Shown here: positions 17,445-25,829 of the stretch, one piece after another
Layout of the letters: every line of letters begins with the position of its first letter
Numbering within the stretch: the stretch's first letter is position 1
Source of the DNA: DAOMFB01 sp963801475
GTDB lineage: Bacteria; Acidobacteriota; Thermoanaerobaculia; UBA5066
Length of the DNA: 64,000 nt
Direction of reading: 5' to 3'
Assembly: GCA_963801475.1 (NCBI GenBank)
Contig: CAWDEX010000001.1
Span: 1,736,001-1,800,000, forward strand
Notes under the pieces: generated by a model
What the model was told of the DNA's origin: nothing
What the model saw: only the letters and a program-made list of their open reading frames with translations
The model's database searches: none
Program-made: the position numbers and the translations under genes

Positions 17445-19541
17445 GTGCCCATCGCTCGGGAGTTGCGCATGAGAAGAATCGTCACCGCGAGCCTCCTCGC
17501 CGCGGCCGGACTCTGCGGGAGCCGGACCACCCTGGCGCTCGACGCCCCGCGGAAGATCGTCGACTACGACATCAAGGTCTCGCTCGATCCCGAGAAGAAG
17601 CTCCTCGACGGCCGAGAGACCCTGAAGTGGACGAACCCGGCCAACGTCCCCGTCGGCGAGCTGAAGTTCCACCTCTACTGGAACGCCTTCCGGAACAACC
17701 GGTCGACGTTCTTCAGGGAATCCGGTGGCCAGCTCCGCGGGGACCGGGCGGACCTCGCGAACGGATGGGGATACATCGACGTGACGTCGATGGCCTGGGA
17801 CGGACAGGACCTGACGGCCGGCTTCCGCTTCGAGAGCCCCGACGACGGGAATCCGGAAGACCGGACCGTCCTCTCGGTCTCGCTCCCCCGCCCCGTCGCT
17901 CCGGGCGAGACGATCTCCCTCGACATCTCCTGGAAGGGGAAGGCGCCCAGGGTCTTCGCGCGATCCGGCTACGTCCGCGACTTCTTCTTCGTGGGACAGT
18001 GGTTTCCGAAGATCGGCGTTCTCGAGCCCACGGGGCTGCGGCGGCGGACCGACGCCGGGTGGAACTGCCACCAGTACCACGCGAATTCGGAGTTCTACGC
18101 GGACTGGGGTGACTACAGGGTCGAGATCACCCTTCCCGAGAAGTTCGTCGTCGGCTCGGCCGGCACGCTCGTGAGCGAGACGAAGGCGAACGGAAAGAAG
18201 ACGCTCACCTACGTCCAGAGCCGGATTCACGATTTCGCCTGGACCGCCGACCCCCGCTACATCGTCAAGGAGTCGCTCTTCGACCCGGCGAAAGACGTCC
18301 CGAAGGAGGAGATCGAGCGCGCTTCGAAGATCCTCGGCCGGACGCCCGAAGAGCTGATGAGGGGCTTCCGCCCCGTGAAGCTCTCCTTCTACATGCAGCC
18401 CGACCACCTTTCCCAGTGGACGCGGTACGAGGACGCGCAGAAGTGGGCGTTGGCGTGGTTCGGCCTCTGGGCGTTTCCGTACCCGTACGCGCAGGTCTCC
18501 GTGATCGATCCCCCCGAGGACGGTCTCGGAGCGGCCGGGATGGAGTACCAGACTTTGTACACGGCCGGGACCTTCAAGTGGTTCGGCCGCTGGCCGCTCA
18601 CCGGAATCCGCGGACAGGAAATGGTCTGCATCCACGAGTTCGGCCACGGCTACTGGTACGGCCTCCTCGCCTCGAACGAGTTCGAGGAGAGCTGGATGGA
18701 CGAGGGGATCAACTCGTTCACGGAAGCCGTGATGATGGACCGGCGCTACCGGTACATCGCCCAGTTCCCCTTCGGCGTCGGAATCACCGACGAGAACAGC
18801 AAGCGGGCCATCGTCTCCGCCCCGGACTTCGACCCCATCGTGACGAAGGCCTGGCAATACTCGACCGGCGACTCCTACGGCCGGAACTCCTACCCGCGGG
18901 CGGCGGAGACCCTCGAGCAGATCCGGCGGCTCGCCGGCGAGGAGAAGTTCTGGCGCTCCTTCCGCCGCTACGCGGAGCGGTGGCGCTTCGACCATCCGAC
19001 GAGCGAGGACTTCCTCGAGGAGATGCGGACGCTCGGCCTTCAGAACTTCGAACCGTTCGTCCGGAAGACCTTCTACGGCACGGGCGAACTCGATTTCCGG
19101 GTTCTCCGGGCGGTGAGCGAACGGCGAGATCCGATGACCGGCTACGACGATGCCGGCAAGCCCGTCGCCTTCGAGCCCGGAAAGAAGAAGAAGGAACCGA
19201 AGAAGAAGGACGACACGCGGCCGTACGAGTCGGTCGTCGTCGTCGGGCGGCAGGGAGAGCTGCCGATCCCGGTTGACGTCCTTCTCCGCTTCGAGAACGG
19301 CACGTCGTGGCGGACGACGTGGGACGGGACGACCAAGTGGCTGCGGCTGAAGACGACGTACGTCTCGAAGCTCTCGCAGGTCGTCGTCGATCCGGACGGG
19401 AAGGTCGTCTTCGACCGCGACCCCTTCAACAACGTGAAGAACGTCGGAAAGGTTCAAGGTTCTTCCGCTGCCGCCAAGGTCCGCGCCTACGCGATGCACC
19501 TCGTCGAGATCGCCCTCTCGAGCTTCTGGAGCTTTCCGTGA
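17445..19541 (+). CDS. Exported M1-family metallopeptidase (aminopeptidase-like)
   Basis: 698 residues. A signal peptide (hydrophobic TASLLAAAGLCG, cleavage near TLALDA) exports it. A beta-rich N-terminal half as in M1 enzymes precedes the zinc site HEFGHGYWYG, with the third ligand in ESWMDEG, the HExxH-x18-E spacing. The exopeptidase motif GAMEN appears as GAAGMEY. The C-terminus has a Lys-rich stretch near residue 590. The GTG start is chosen because of TATAGT four bases upstream; an internal ATG at 17469 would also leave a functional signal peptide. The next gene overlaps its stop codon as GTGA. Confidence 0.88.
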   Translation: MPIARELRMRRIVTASLLAAAGLCGSRTTLALDAPRKIVDYDIKVSLDPEKKLLDGRETLKWTNPANVPVGELKFHLYWNAFRNNRSTFFRESGGQLRGDRADLANGWGYIDVTSMAWDGQDLTAGFRFESPDDGNPEDRTVLSVSLPRPVAPGETISLDISWKGKAPRVFARSGYVRDFFFVGQWFPKIGVLEPTGLRRRTDAGWNCHQYHANSEFYADWGDYRVEITLPEKFVVGSAGTLVSETKANGKKTLTYVQSRIHDFAWTADPRYIVKESLFDPAKDVPKEEIERASKILGRTPEELMRGFRPVKLSFYMQPDHLSQWTRYEDAQKWALAWFGLWAFPYPYAQVSVIDPPEDGLGAAGMEYQTLYTAGTFKWFGRWPLTGIRGQEMVCIHEFGHGYWYGLLASNEFEESWMDEGINSFTEAVMMDRRYRYIAQFPFGVGITDENSKRAIVSAPDFDPIVTKAWQYSTGDSYGRNSYPRAAETLEQIRRLAGEEKFWRSFRRYAERWRFDHPTSEDFLEEMRTLGLQNFEPFVRKTFYGTGELDFRVLRAVSERRDPMTGYDDAGKPVAFEPGKKKKEPKKKDDTRPYESVVVVGRQGELPIPVDVLLRFENGTSWRTTWDGTTKWLRLKTTYVSKLSQVVVDPDGKVVFDRDPFNNVKNVGKVQGSSAAAKVRAYAMHLVEIALSSFWSFP

Positions 19542-20482
19542 AGAACGAAAGCGTTCTCGCCGCCGGGGTCCGGGCGGCCCTCGCGAACCGGCGCCTCGCC
19601 CTCGTCCTCTGGCTGTCCGTCGCCGTGCCGGCCGGCCTCGCCTGCACGCCCCTCGGCGCCCTGACCCGGCTCTTCGACGCGAGCCCCTTCCGCGACGCTC
19701 TCCTGAAGGGGTGGGACTCGTGGGGGATCCTCTCCTGGCTCATTCTCAGGCCCGGCGCGTGGGGCCTCATGAGGCTGGCCCTCGTCTCGGCGCTCGTCGC
19801 CGGCCTCTTCATCCAGTTCTTCCTGACGGGAGGCGTCCTGTCGGCGCTGATGTCGGGCATCCGCCGCCCCGTCTTCCGCCGCGTGATCGCCGAGTCGGCA
19901 TCCCTCTTCAAACCGTCGCTCTGGGCCGGGGCCCGGTACCTCGTCGCGCTCGCCCTCTGGATGGGGCTCTTCGTGGCGGTGCCGGTCCGTCTCTTCGGGA
20001 GACTGGCCGAGGACAGGCCGCCTAACGGCTTCTTCACCACGACACGGGAGCTCTGGGTCGTCGTGGCGGGTCTCCTCGTCTACTACCTCGTCTCGCTGAA
20101 GTTCGATCTCGCCCGGGTCGCCCTCGCTCGCGGGGAGGCGAGGAACGCCCGCGGCGCCTACAGGATCGCGAAGCGAAGGATGAAAGGGGCGCGGGGCCGC
20201 GTCGTCGGCCTCGCCCTGTTCTGGACGGCCGTCGGCATCGCGATCCAGGCAGTCTTCACGAGCCTGGGCGTGACGATGAACCCGCACACGGGCGCCGGCG
20301 TCTTCTGGCTCGTCGTCGTCCGTCAGATCGGGTTCGTCGTCTCGGCCATGGCACGTATCGGGTTCTGGGCCAGCCTCGTCCGCTTCGACGAGATCCGCCG
20401 GGACGAACTGGCCCCGAAGGTCGACGCACCGTTGCCCTGGGAGGTTCTGCCGGCCGAGCCGGCGACGCCCGCTCCGGCCTGA
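19538..20482 (+). CDS. Hypothetical polytopic membrane protein
   Basis: 314 residues. The GTG start overlaps the peptidase stop codon (GTGA), so the two are co-translated. About six hydrophobic segments are visible, for example ALVLWLSVAVPAGLAC, FFLTGGVLSALM, VVVAGLLVYYLVSL and LALFWTAVGIAIQAVF, separated by short Arg-rich loops. The C-terminus is Pro/Ala-rich. I recognise no family. Coupling to an exported peptidase suggests a role in the same envelope process. It converges on a small exported protein, ending 23 bases before that gene's stop. Confidence 0.75.
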   Translation: MKNESVLAAGVRAALANRRLALVLWLSVAVPAGLACTPLGALTRLFDASPFRDALLKGWDSWGILSWLILRPGAWGLMRLALVSALVAGLFIQFFLTGGVLSALMSGIRRPVFRRVIAESASLFKPSLWAGARYLVALALWMGLFVAVPVRLFGRLAEDRPPNGFFTTTRELWVVVAGLLVYYLVSLKFDLARVALARGEARNARGAYRIAKRRMKGARGRVVGLALFWTAVGIAIQAVFTSLGVTMNPHTGAGVFWLVVVRQIGFVVSAMARIGFWASLVRFDEIRRDELAPKVDAPLPWEVLPAEPATPAPA

Positions 20483-20505
20483 GCGCACCCGTTCTCCGGC
20501 GTCGG

Positions 20506-21006
20506 TCAGCCCTTGTCGCGGAAGTTCGCCCCCGCCAGATCGCTCAGGAGAAGGTCCGTCAGGTAGGTCACGCGCTGCTTGATCGCCCGGATCATCTCCT
20601 CCTCGGGCGGGATCCAGAAAATCGTCGTCCGGTGCCACGTACCGCCCCGGAACGTCCCGCCGGTCCGGAGCAGCTGGACGGGCTGCTGCAGCCGAAGGCT
20701 CACGTGGACGACCCAGTGGCGGCTGCCCCGGACCGGTTCAAGCGCCATTCCGTTCAGGAAGACCAGAAGCGTGGCGTCGGAGGCGTCGGTCGACGAGGCG
20801 ACGTCCACGCCGGACGAGGCGATTTGAAGCTCGAGGACGTGCCGAAGAGCCGTGGCGGAGACTTCCGCGGCGGTCAGCTCGGGAGCCGCCTTCACCGAGA
20901 CGAGGATCTTCCGGATACCCCTGAGGAGGGCGGTTTCGTCGCCGTGCCCGCTCGACAGGACGAGCGCCGGCAGAAGCAGCATCGAGGCGAGAAGAAGAAT
21001 CTCCAT
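20506..21006 (-). CDS. Hypothetical exported protein
   Basis: 166 residues with an N-terminal signal peptide (ILLLASMLLLPALVLS). The body alternates beta-type segments (VDVASSTDASDATLLVFLNG, HWVVHVSLRLQQPV) and ends with a helix-rich segment. I recognise no domain. The ATG is preceded by AGGA at good spacing, one of the few clear Shine-Dalgarno starts here. It stands alone, convergent with the membrane-protein gene and divergent from the next small exported protein. Confidence 0.6.
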   Translation of the reverse strand: MEILLLASMLLLPALVLSSGHGDETALLRGIRKILVSVKAAPELTAAEVSATALRHVLELQIASSGVDVASSTDASDATLLVFLNGMALEPVRGSRHWVVHVSLRLQQPVQLLRTGGTFRGGTWHRTTIFWIPPEEEMIRAIKQRVTYLTDLLLSDLAGANFRDKG

Positions 21007-21184
21007 TCCGTATTCCTGCGCCCTGTTCGGGGCCGTTTGCCGAAGTCTAGCCCTCCGGCAGGCGGTCGCCTACGGAATTGCCGCCGACCTTCGTCCGGCC
21101 GGCGGCAGCGGGGCCGTCCCGGGCTCGACGGGCGCGCCCCCGGGCCGCGGCGGGCGGGGAGAACCCGATGAGAGAATCGCCGTC

Positions 21185-21685
21185 GTGCTGACGTTCGTCC
21201 TCCTCGCGCTCGCCCTCGCCGGCGCCCCCGCGCCGTTCGGCCCGTCGTGGAACGCTCTCGTCGGCGAGTGGAGGGGCGAAGGCAAGGGCGCCCCGGGCGA
21301 AGGGAGCGGCGTCGCGAGCTTCCGCTTCGAGCTGGAAGGGTCCGTCCTCGTTCGCCGGAACGTCGCCGACTACCCCGCCGCGGGGTCGAAGCCGGCCGTC
21401 CATCACGAGGACCTGATGGTCGTCACTCCGGGCCCCTCGCCGTCCGAAGCGCGGGCGATCTATTTCGACAACGAGTCCCACGTCATCGAGTACACGGCCT
21501 CGTGGTCGGCGGACGGAAAGACGCTGACGTTTCTCAGCAGCGCTTCGGCACCGGGCCCCCGCTTCCGCCTCGTCTACAGGGTCCTCGGGCCCGAGCGGAT
21601 CTCGGTCGACTTCGACATCGCCCCCCCCGGCGCGTCGGAGTTCAAGACCTACGTCTCGGGCGTCACCGTCCGCGTCCGACCGTAG
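21185..21685 (+). CDS. Small exported lipocalin-like protein (DUF1579-type)
   Basis: 166 residues from GTG 21185. A signal peptide (LTFVLLALALAGAPA) precedes a beta-strand-rich body with NALVGEWRGEG, EGSVLVRRNVADYPA, YTASWSADGKTLTFLS and FRLVYRV. The opening WxGxG and the later strand pattern recall the DUF1579/lipocalin-like proteins that measure or bind small ligands; no ligand can be named. GAGAAT nine bases upstream could serve as -10. Its TAG stop lies within an inverted repeat shared with the convergent aminotransferase gene. Confidence 0.65.
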   Translation: MLTFVLLALALAGAPAPFGPSWNALVGEWRGEGKGAPGEGSGVASFRFELEGSVLVRRNVADYPAAGSKPAVHHEDLMVVTPGPSPSEARAIYFDNESHVIEYTASWSADGKTLTFLSSASAPGPRFRLVYRVLGPERISVDFDIAPPGASEFKTYVSGVTVRVRP

Positions 21686-21715
21686 GCCGGCGAAGCCTCT
21701 CTCGCTCCGGCCTAC
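21682..21715. terminator. Inverted repeat spanning two convergent stop codons
   Basis: GTAGGCCGG at 21682-21690 pairs with CCGGCCTAC at 21707-21715 around a 16-base loop. The TAG stop codons of both convergent genes lie inside the arms. A GC-rich stem between convergent genes could act as a bidirectional transcription end, but no T-run follows. Confidence 0.35.
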
Positions 21716-22917
21716 CGGACCCGGGCGAGCGCCGTCCGGATCCGGGCGATCCCCTCCTCCAGCCGCTCCATCGACGTGGCGAAAGAGAGCCGGACGCAGC
21801 GGTCCTCGCCGAAGGCCACGCCGGGCGTCACCGCCACGGCGACCGTCTCGAGGAGCGCCTTCGCGAAGGCGATCGACCCCGTCAACTCGATCTCCCCGAG
21901 CCGCTTTCCGTAGTGCGCGGAGACGTCCGGGAACGCATACAGGGCGCCGCCCGGGGAGGTGCAGAGAACGCCTGGGAGCGCGTTCAGGGCCTTTATGAGG
22001 AACGCGCGACGCCGGGCGTACTCGCGGAACATCCGGTGAGTGGACGCCTCGGCCTCGTCGGGGCTCGTCAGCGCGGCGAGCGCCGCGCGCTGCGAGATCG
22101 AACAGACGTTCGTCGTCGCGTGAGACACGATTCGTCCCATCATCGCGATCAGCTCCTCGTGCCCCAGCGCGAAGCCGATCCGCCAGCCTGTCAGGGCGAA
22201 CGTCTTGGACAACGACCCGCAGACGAGGACCGTTTCGGGGAACGCGGCCGCGAGGGCCGCCGCCGAGAAGTGCTTCCCTTCGTAGACGAGGCGGTCGTAG
22301 CACTCGTCGAAGACCACGACCCAGCCCCGCTTCGCGGCGAGCCGGACGATCGCCTCGGTCTCCGAAGCCGAAAGGACGGCTCCCGTCGGATTGTTCGGCG
22401 TGTTGACGATCACGCCGCGGGTCGACGGCGTGGCGGACTTCTCGAGGTCAGCCGCCGTCAGACGGAAGCCTTCCCTGGCCGAGGTCGGGACAAATACGGG
22501 CCGGGCCCCCGCGAGCCGGACCATCTCCGGGAACGAGACCCAGTAAGGCGAGGGGACGAGGACGTCGTCCTCTCCCTGGAAGAGCGCGAGGCAGGCGGTA
22601 TGCAGCGCCTGCTTTCCCCCCGCCGTCACGAGGACGTTCCGGGACGGCCAAGGGCAGTTCCAGGCCGTCCGGTAGTGCTCCGCGATGGCGTAACGGAGCT
22701 CCGGAATCCCCATCGTGTCGGTGTATTTAGTGAAGTTCGCCCGGATGGCCGCGACCGCGGCCTCCTTGATGAACTCCGGAGAGTGAAAGTCGGGCTCGCC
22801 CGGGCCGAGGTCGACGACGTCCACGCCGCGCTCGCGGAGCGACGCCGCGGCCTGCAGGACCCCGAGCGTGGCCGAGAGCGGGATCGAGGCCGCCCGCGCC
22901 GCGAAGCAGACCGCCAT
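21712..22917 (-). CDS. Class I pyridoxal-phosphate aminotransferase (aspartate type)
   Basis: 401 residues. Fold type I aminotransferase with GGKQALHTACLAL, the NTPNNPTG loop, FDECYDRLVYEG (Asp and Tyr contacting PLP) and the Schiff-base lysine in CGSLSKTFALTGWRIG. C-terminal FGEDRCVRLSFAT carries the carboxylate-binding Arg. Together with PEPCK and another such enzyme upstream it would interconvert aspartate, oxaloacetate and glutamate. The ATG overlaps the pckA stop codon by one base. It is a paralogue, not a copy, of the aminotransferase at 24554-25771. Confidence 0.9.
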   Translation of the reverse strand: MAVCFAARAASIPLSATLGVLQAAASLRERGVDVVDLGPGEPDFHSPEFIKEAAVAAIRANFTKYTDTMGIPELRYAIAEHYRTAWNCPWPSRNVLVTAGGKQALHTACLALFQGEDDVLVPSPYWVSFPEMVRLAGARPVFVPTSAREGFRLTAADLEKSATPSTRGVIVNTPNNPTGAVLSASETEAIVRLAAKRGWVVVFDECYDRLVYEGKHFSAAALAAAFPETVLVCGSLSKTFALTGWRIGFALGHEELIAMMGRIVSHATTNVCSISQRAALAALTSPDEAEASTHRMFREYARRRAFLIKALNALPGVLCTSPGGALYAFPDVSAHYGKRLGEIELTGSIAFAKALLETVAVAVTPGVAFGEDRCVRLSFATSMERLEEGIARIRTALARVR

Positions 22918-24557
22918 CAGATCTTCGGTCCGGCCGCGACGACTTCGACGGGAGTGTCGCCTTCGAACTTGCGGAAGTTCTCGATGAAACGGGCTGCGAG
23001 CTGCTTGTACTTCTTCACGTACTCGGCCTGGTCGTGCCACGCCTCGGCGGGGCGAAGGACGTGGTCGGGGACCCCCGGACAGGTCTTCGGGACGGCAAAG
23101 CCGAAAACGGGGTCGGCCTGGTATTCGACGTTCTTCAGCTTCCCGTCCAGCGCGGCGTTCAGGAGGTCGCGCGTGTAGCGGATGCTGATCCGCTTTCCGA
23201 CGCCGTACGGTCCGCCGACCCAGCCCGTGTTCACGAGCCAGCAGTCGACGCCGTGGCGTTCGATCTTCCCGCGGAGGAGCTTCGCGTAGGTGTACGGGGT
23301 GTGGACCATGAACGGTCCGCCGAAGCAGGCACTGAACGTGATCTCGGGCTCCTTGCCGAGGCCGATCTCGGTCCCGGCGATCTTCGACGTGTAGCCCGAG
23401 ATGAAGTGATAGAGCGCCTGGTCCGGCGTGAGCTTCGCGATCGGCGGCATGACGCCTGAGGCGTCGCACGTCAGGAAGATGATGTTCCGCGGATGCCCGC
23501 CCATCCGGCTCTCGACGGCGTTCTCGATGAAGTCGAGCGGGTAGGAGGCCCGGGTGTTCTCCGTCCGCCGGTCGTCGTCGAGGTCGATGAGGCGGGTGAC
23601 CGGGTCGTACATCACGTTCTCGAGGATCGTCCCGAAGCGGCGCGTCGTCGCGAAGATCTGCGGTTCGGCCGTCGGAGAGAGGGCGATGACCTTCGCGTAG
23701 CAGCCGTCCTCGAAGTTGAAGACCCCCTGGTCGCTCCACCCCGCTTCGTCGTCGCCGATGAGGCCGCGGTTCGGGTCCGCCGAGAGGGTCGTCTTGCCGG
23801 TTCCGGAGAGGCCGAAGAAGAGCGCCGTGGCTCCGTCCTTCCCCACGTTCGCCGAGCAGTGCATCGTCATGACGCCCTCGAGCGGGAGGAGGTAGTTCAG
23901 GATCGTGAAGACCGACTTCTTGATCTCCCCGGCGTACCCGGTGTTCCCGATGAGGCAGATACGGCGGGCGAAGTTGAGGACGATGAAGGTCTCCGAGGGA
24001 GTCTGGTCGACGGACGGGAAGGCCTTGAACCCGGGGATGCAGAGGACGGTGAACTCCGGGACGTGGCGCCGGTACTCGTCGTGGGTCTTCGGCTTGAGGA
24101 ACATGTTCCGGGCGAAGAGCGAGTGCCACGCCTGCTCGGTGACGATCCGCACGGGGAGCCGGTAGTCCGGGTCGGCACCCCCGAAGCAGTCCTGGACGAA
24201 GAGGTCGCGCCCCTGCAGGTACCCCTGCAGCCGGCCGAAGAGCTCGTCGAACTTGTCCGGCGCGAACGGGCGGTTGTAGACGCCCCACCAGATGTTCGCC
24301 TCGGACTCGGCCTGACGGACGACGAACTTGTCGTTCGCCGCACGCGCCGTGTGCTTCCCGGTGTCGACGACGACCGGTCCCTGGTGGGCGATCCGCGCCT
24401 CGCTCCGGAAGACGATCTCCTCGTAGAGCGCTTCCGTCGGGAGGTTCCAGTAGACTTTCCGGAGGTTCGAAAGGCCCAGGTACGAAAGGCCGTAGTCGGG
24501 CTTGACCGACTGGGCCTGCGGCTCCGCCGGGGTCTTGATGTCGAGGATGTTGTTCAC
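22917..24557 (-). CDS. pckA: Phosphoenolpyruvate carboxykinase (ATP)
   Basis: 546 residues, ordinary length. Converts oxaloacetate plus ATP to phosphoenolpyruvate, the entry step of gluconeogenesis. The phosphate-binding loop is GLSGTGKTTLSAD, preceded by the metal and substrate segment MTMHCSANVG; SACFGGPFMVHTP and the GGPYGVGKRISIRYTR segment are also characteristic of the ATP-dependent family. The GTG start overlaps the stop codon of the upstream aminotransferase (GTGA), and its own stop overlaps the next aminotransferase gene, so three proteins are made as one coupled unit linking amino-acid and C4-acid metabolism. Confidence 0.97.
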   Translation of the reverse strand: MNNILDIKTPAEPQAQSVKPDYGLSYLGLSNLRKVYWNLPTEALYEEIVFRSEARIAHQGPVVVDTGKHTARAANDKFVVRQAESEANIWWGVYNRPFAPDKFDELFGRLQGYLQGRDLFVQDCFGGADPDYRLPVRIVTEQAWHSLFARNMFLKPKTHDEYRRHVPEFTVLCIPGFKAFPSVDQTPSETFIVLNFARRICLIGNTGYAGEIKKSVFTILNYLLPLEGVMTMHCSANVGKDGATALFFGLSGTGKTTLSADPNRGLIGDDEAGWSDQGVFNFEDGCYAKVIALSPTAEPQIFATTRRFGTILENVMYDPVTRLIDLDDDRRTENTRASYPLDFIENAVESRMGGHPRNIIFLTCDASGVMPPIAKLTPDQALYHFISGYTSKIAGTEIGLGKEPEITFSACFGGPFMVHTPYTYAKLLRGKIERHGVDCWLVNTGWVGGPYGVGKRISIRYTRDLLNAALDGKLKNVEYQADPVFGFAVPKTCPGVPDHVLRPAEAWHDQAEYVKKYKQLAARFIENFRKFEGDTPVEVVAAGPKI

Positions 24558-25771
24558 AGCCAGTCCCTCAGAAGCTTCCGTTCCCCGATGTAGATCTCGT
24601 TCGGGGAGGTCGGGTCGAGAGCCCACTTCATCCGCGCGACCCCTTCCGTGATGTCCTTCACCGTGCCCGAGATCGAGAGCCGGAGGTGCCCTTCCATCCC
24701 GAACTCCCGGCCCGGCACCGTGACGACCATCGCCTTCTTGAGAAGCAGCTCGGACATCTCGACGGATCCCATCCGGTAGGCGCGGAGGTCGGGCAGCGCG
24801 TAGAAGGTCCCTTCGGGCTTCGCGAGCTTCACGCCCGTGAAGGTCCGGATCTCCTGCATCAGGACGTCGCGGTTGTTCTGGATGGTCAGGCGAAGGGATT
24901 CGACGTAGCTCTGGAGCCCGGTCAGCGCCCCTTCCGCCGCCGCCTGGCAGATCGTCGCGACGCAGGACGTCGTCTGCGCCTGGACGTTCGTCATGATCCG
25001 GACCAGCTCGCGGTTCGTGGCCACCCAGCCGATCCGGAAGCCCGTCATCCCGTAGATCTTCGAGACACCGTTGACGACGATCACCTTCGAGCTCTCGATG
25101 TCCTTCGTCGTATGTCGCCACGCCGGGACGGCGACCTTCCCGTCGAAGACGAGCTTGTGGTAGATGTCGTCGCTGATCAGCCAGATCCCCTTCTTCTCGC
25201 AGAGGGCCACGATCTTCGCGACCAGCTCCTCGGGGAACACCGCGCCCGACGGGTTGTTCGGACTGTTCAGGATGAGCGCCTTCGTCGACGACGAGACCGC
25301 CCGCTCGATCTCGGGGAAGCTCGGGACGAAGGTGCCGTCCTCCGGCGTCACGATGACCGGCACCCCCTGCACCATCTTCACGATCTCGGGGTAGCTGACC
25401 CAGTACGGGGCCAGGACGATCACCTCGTCCTGCGGATTGCAGATCGTGTAGAGGATGTTGAAGAGCGACTGCTTCGCCCCCTCCGAGACGATGACGTTCT
25501 CCGGAGCGAGGACCCGGTCGTAGCTCTCTTCCGTGTAACGAAGAATTGCTTTCTTCAGGGACGGAAGGCCGTCCGTCGGCGCGTACTTCACGTCGCCGGA
25601 GAGGAGCTTCCCGGCGGCGCCCAGGATCGCGCTGATGGGAGCCTTGTTCTTCGGCTCGCCGATGCCAAGGTGGATGACGGGCTCGCCTCGTTCCCGAAGC
25701 AGCCGCGCCTCCTCGTTCAGCCTCAGCGTCGGAGACTCGACTATCGAGCGGGCAAGATGGCTGATGCTCAT
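24554..25771 (-). CDS. aspC: Class I aminotransferase (aspartate aminotransferase type)
   Basis: 405 residues. Family marks: VIHLGIGEP, DGLPSLKKAI, SEGAKQSLFNIL, NSPNNPSG, SDDIYHKLVFDG and the PLP lysine in VNGVSKIYGMTGFRIGW; the Arg in GHLRLSIS binds the substrate carboxylate. First gene of the aspC-pckA-aminotransferase operon. The ATG follows TAAACT by six bases, with no Shine-Dalgarno sequence. Substrate preference (aspartate against other amino acids) cannot be told from sequence alone. Confidence 0.92.
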   Translation of the reverse strand: MSISHLARSIVESPTLRLNEEARLLRERGEPVIHLGIGEPKNKAPISAILGAAGKLLSGDVKYAPTDGLPSLKKAILRYTEESYDRVLAPENVIVSEGAKQSLFNILYTICNPQDEVIVLAPYWVSYPEIVKMVQGVPVIVTPEDGTFVPSFPEIERAVSSSTKALILNSPNNPSGAVFPEELVAKIVALCEKKGIWLISDDIYHKLVFDGKVAVPAWRHTTKDIESSKVIVVNGVSKIYGMTGFRIGWVATNRELVRIMTNVQAQTTSCVATICQAAAEGALTGLQSYVESLRLTIQNNRDVLMQEIRTFTGVKLAKPEGTFYALPDLRAYRMGSVEMSELLLKKAMVVTVPGREFGMEGHLRLSISGTVKDITEGVARMKWALDPTSPNEIYIGERKLLRDWL

Positions 25772-25777
25772 TTTCCC

Positions 25778-25783
25778 AGTTTA
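25778..25783 (-). promoter_or_regulatory. Candidate -10 element of the aspC-pckA operon (leaderless)
   Basis: TAAACT on the minus strand, six bases before the ATG at 25771. The gap (GGGAAA) is too close to the ATG to act as a good ribosome binding site. Confidence 0.5.
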
Positions 25784-25829
25784 TTCCGGGCAGCCCGTAC
25801 CGACCTGAAGCGAACGCATCAGGCGGTCC

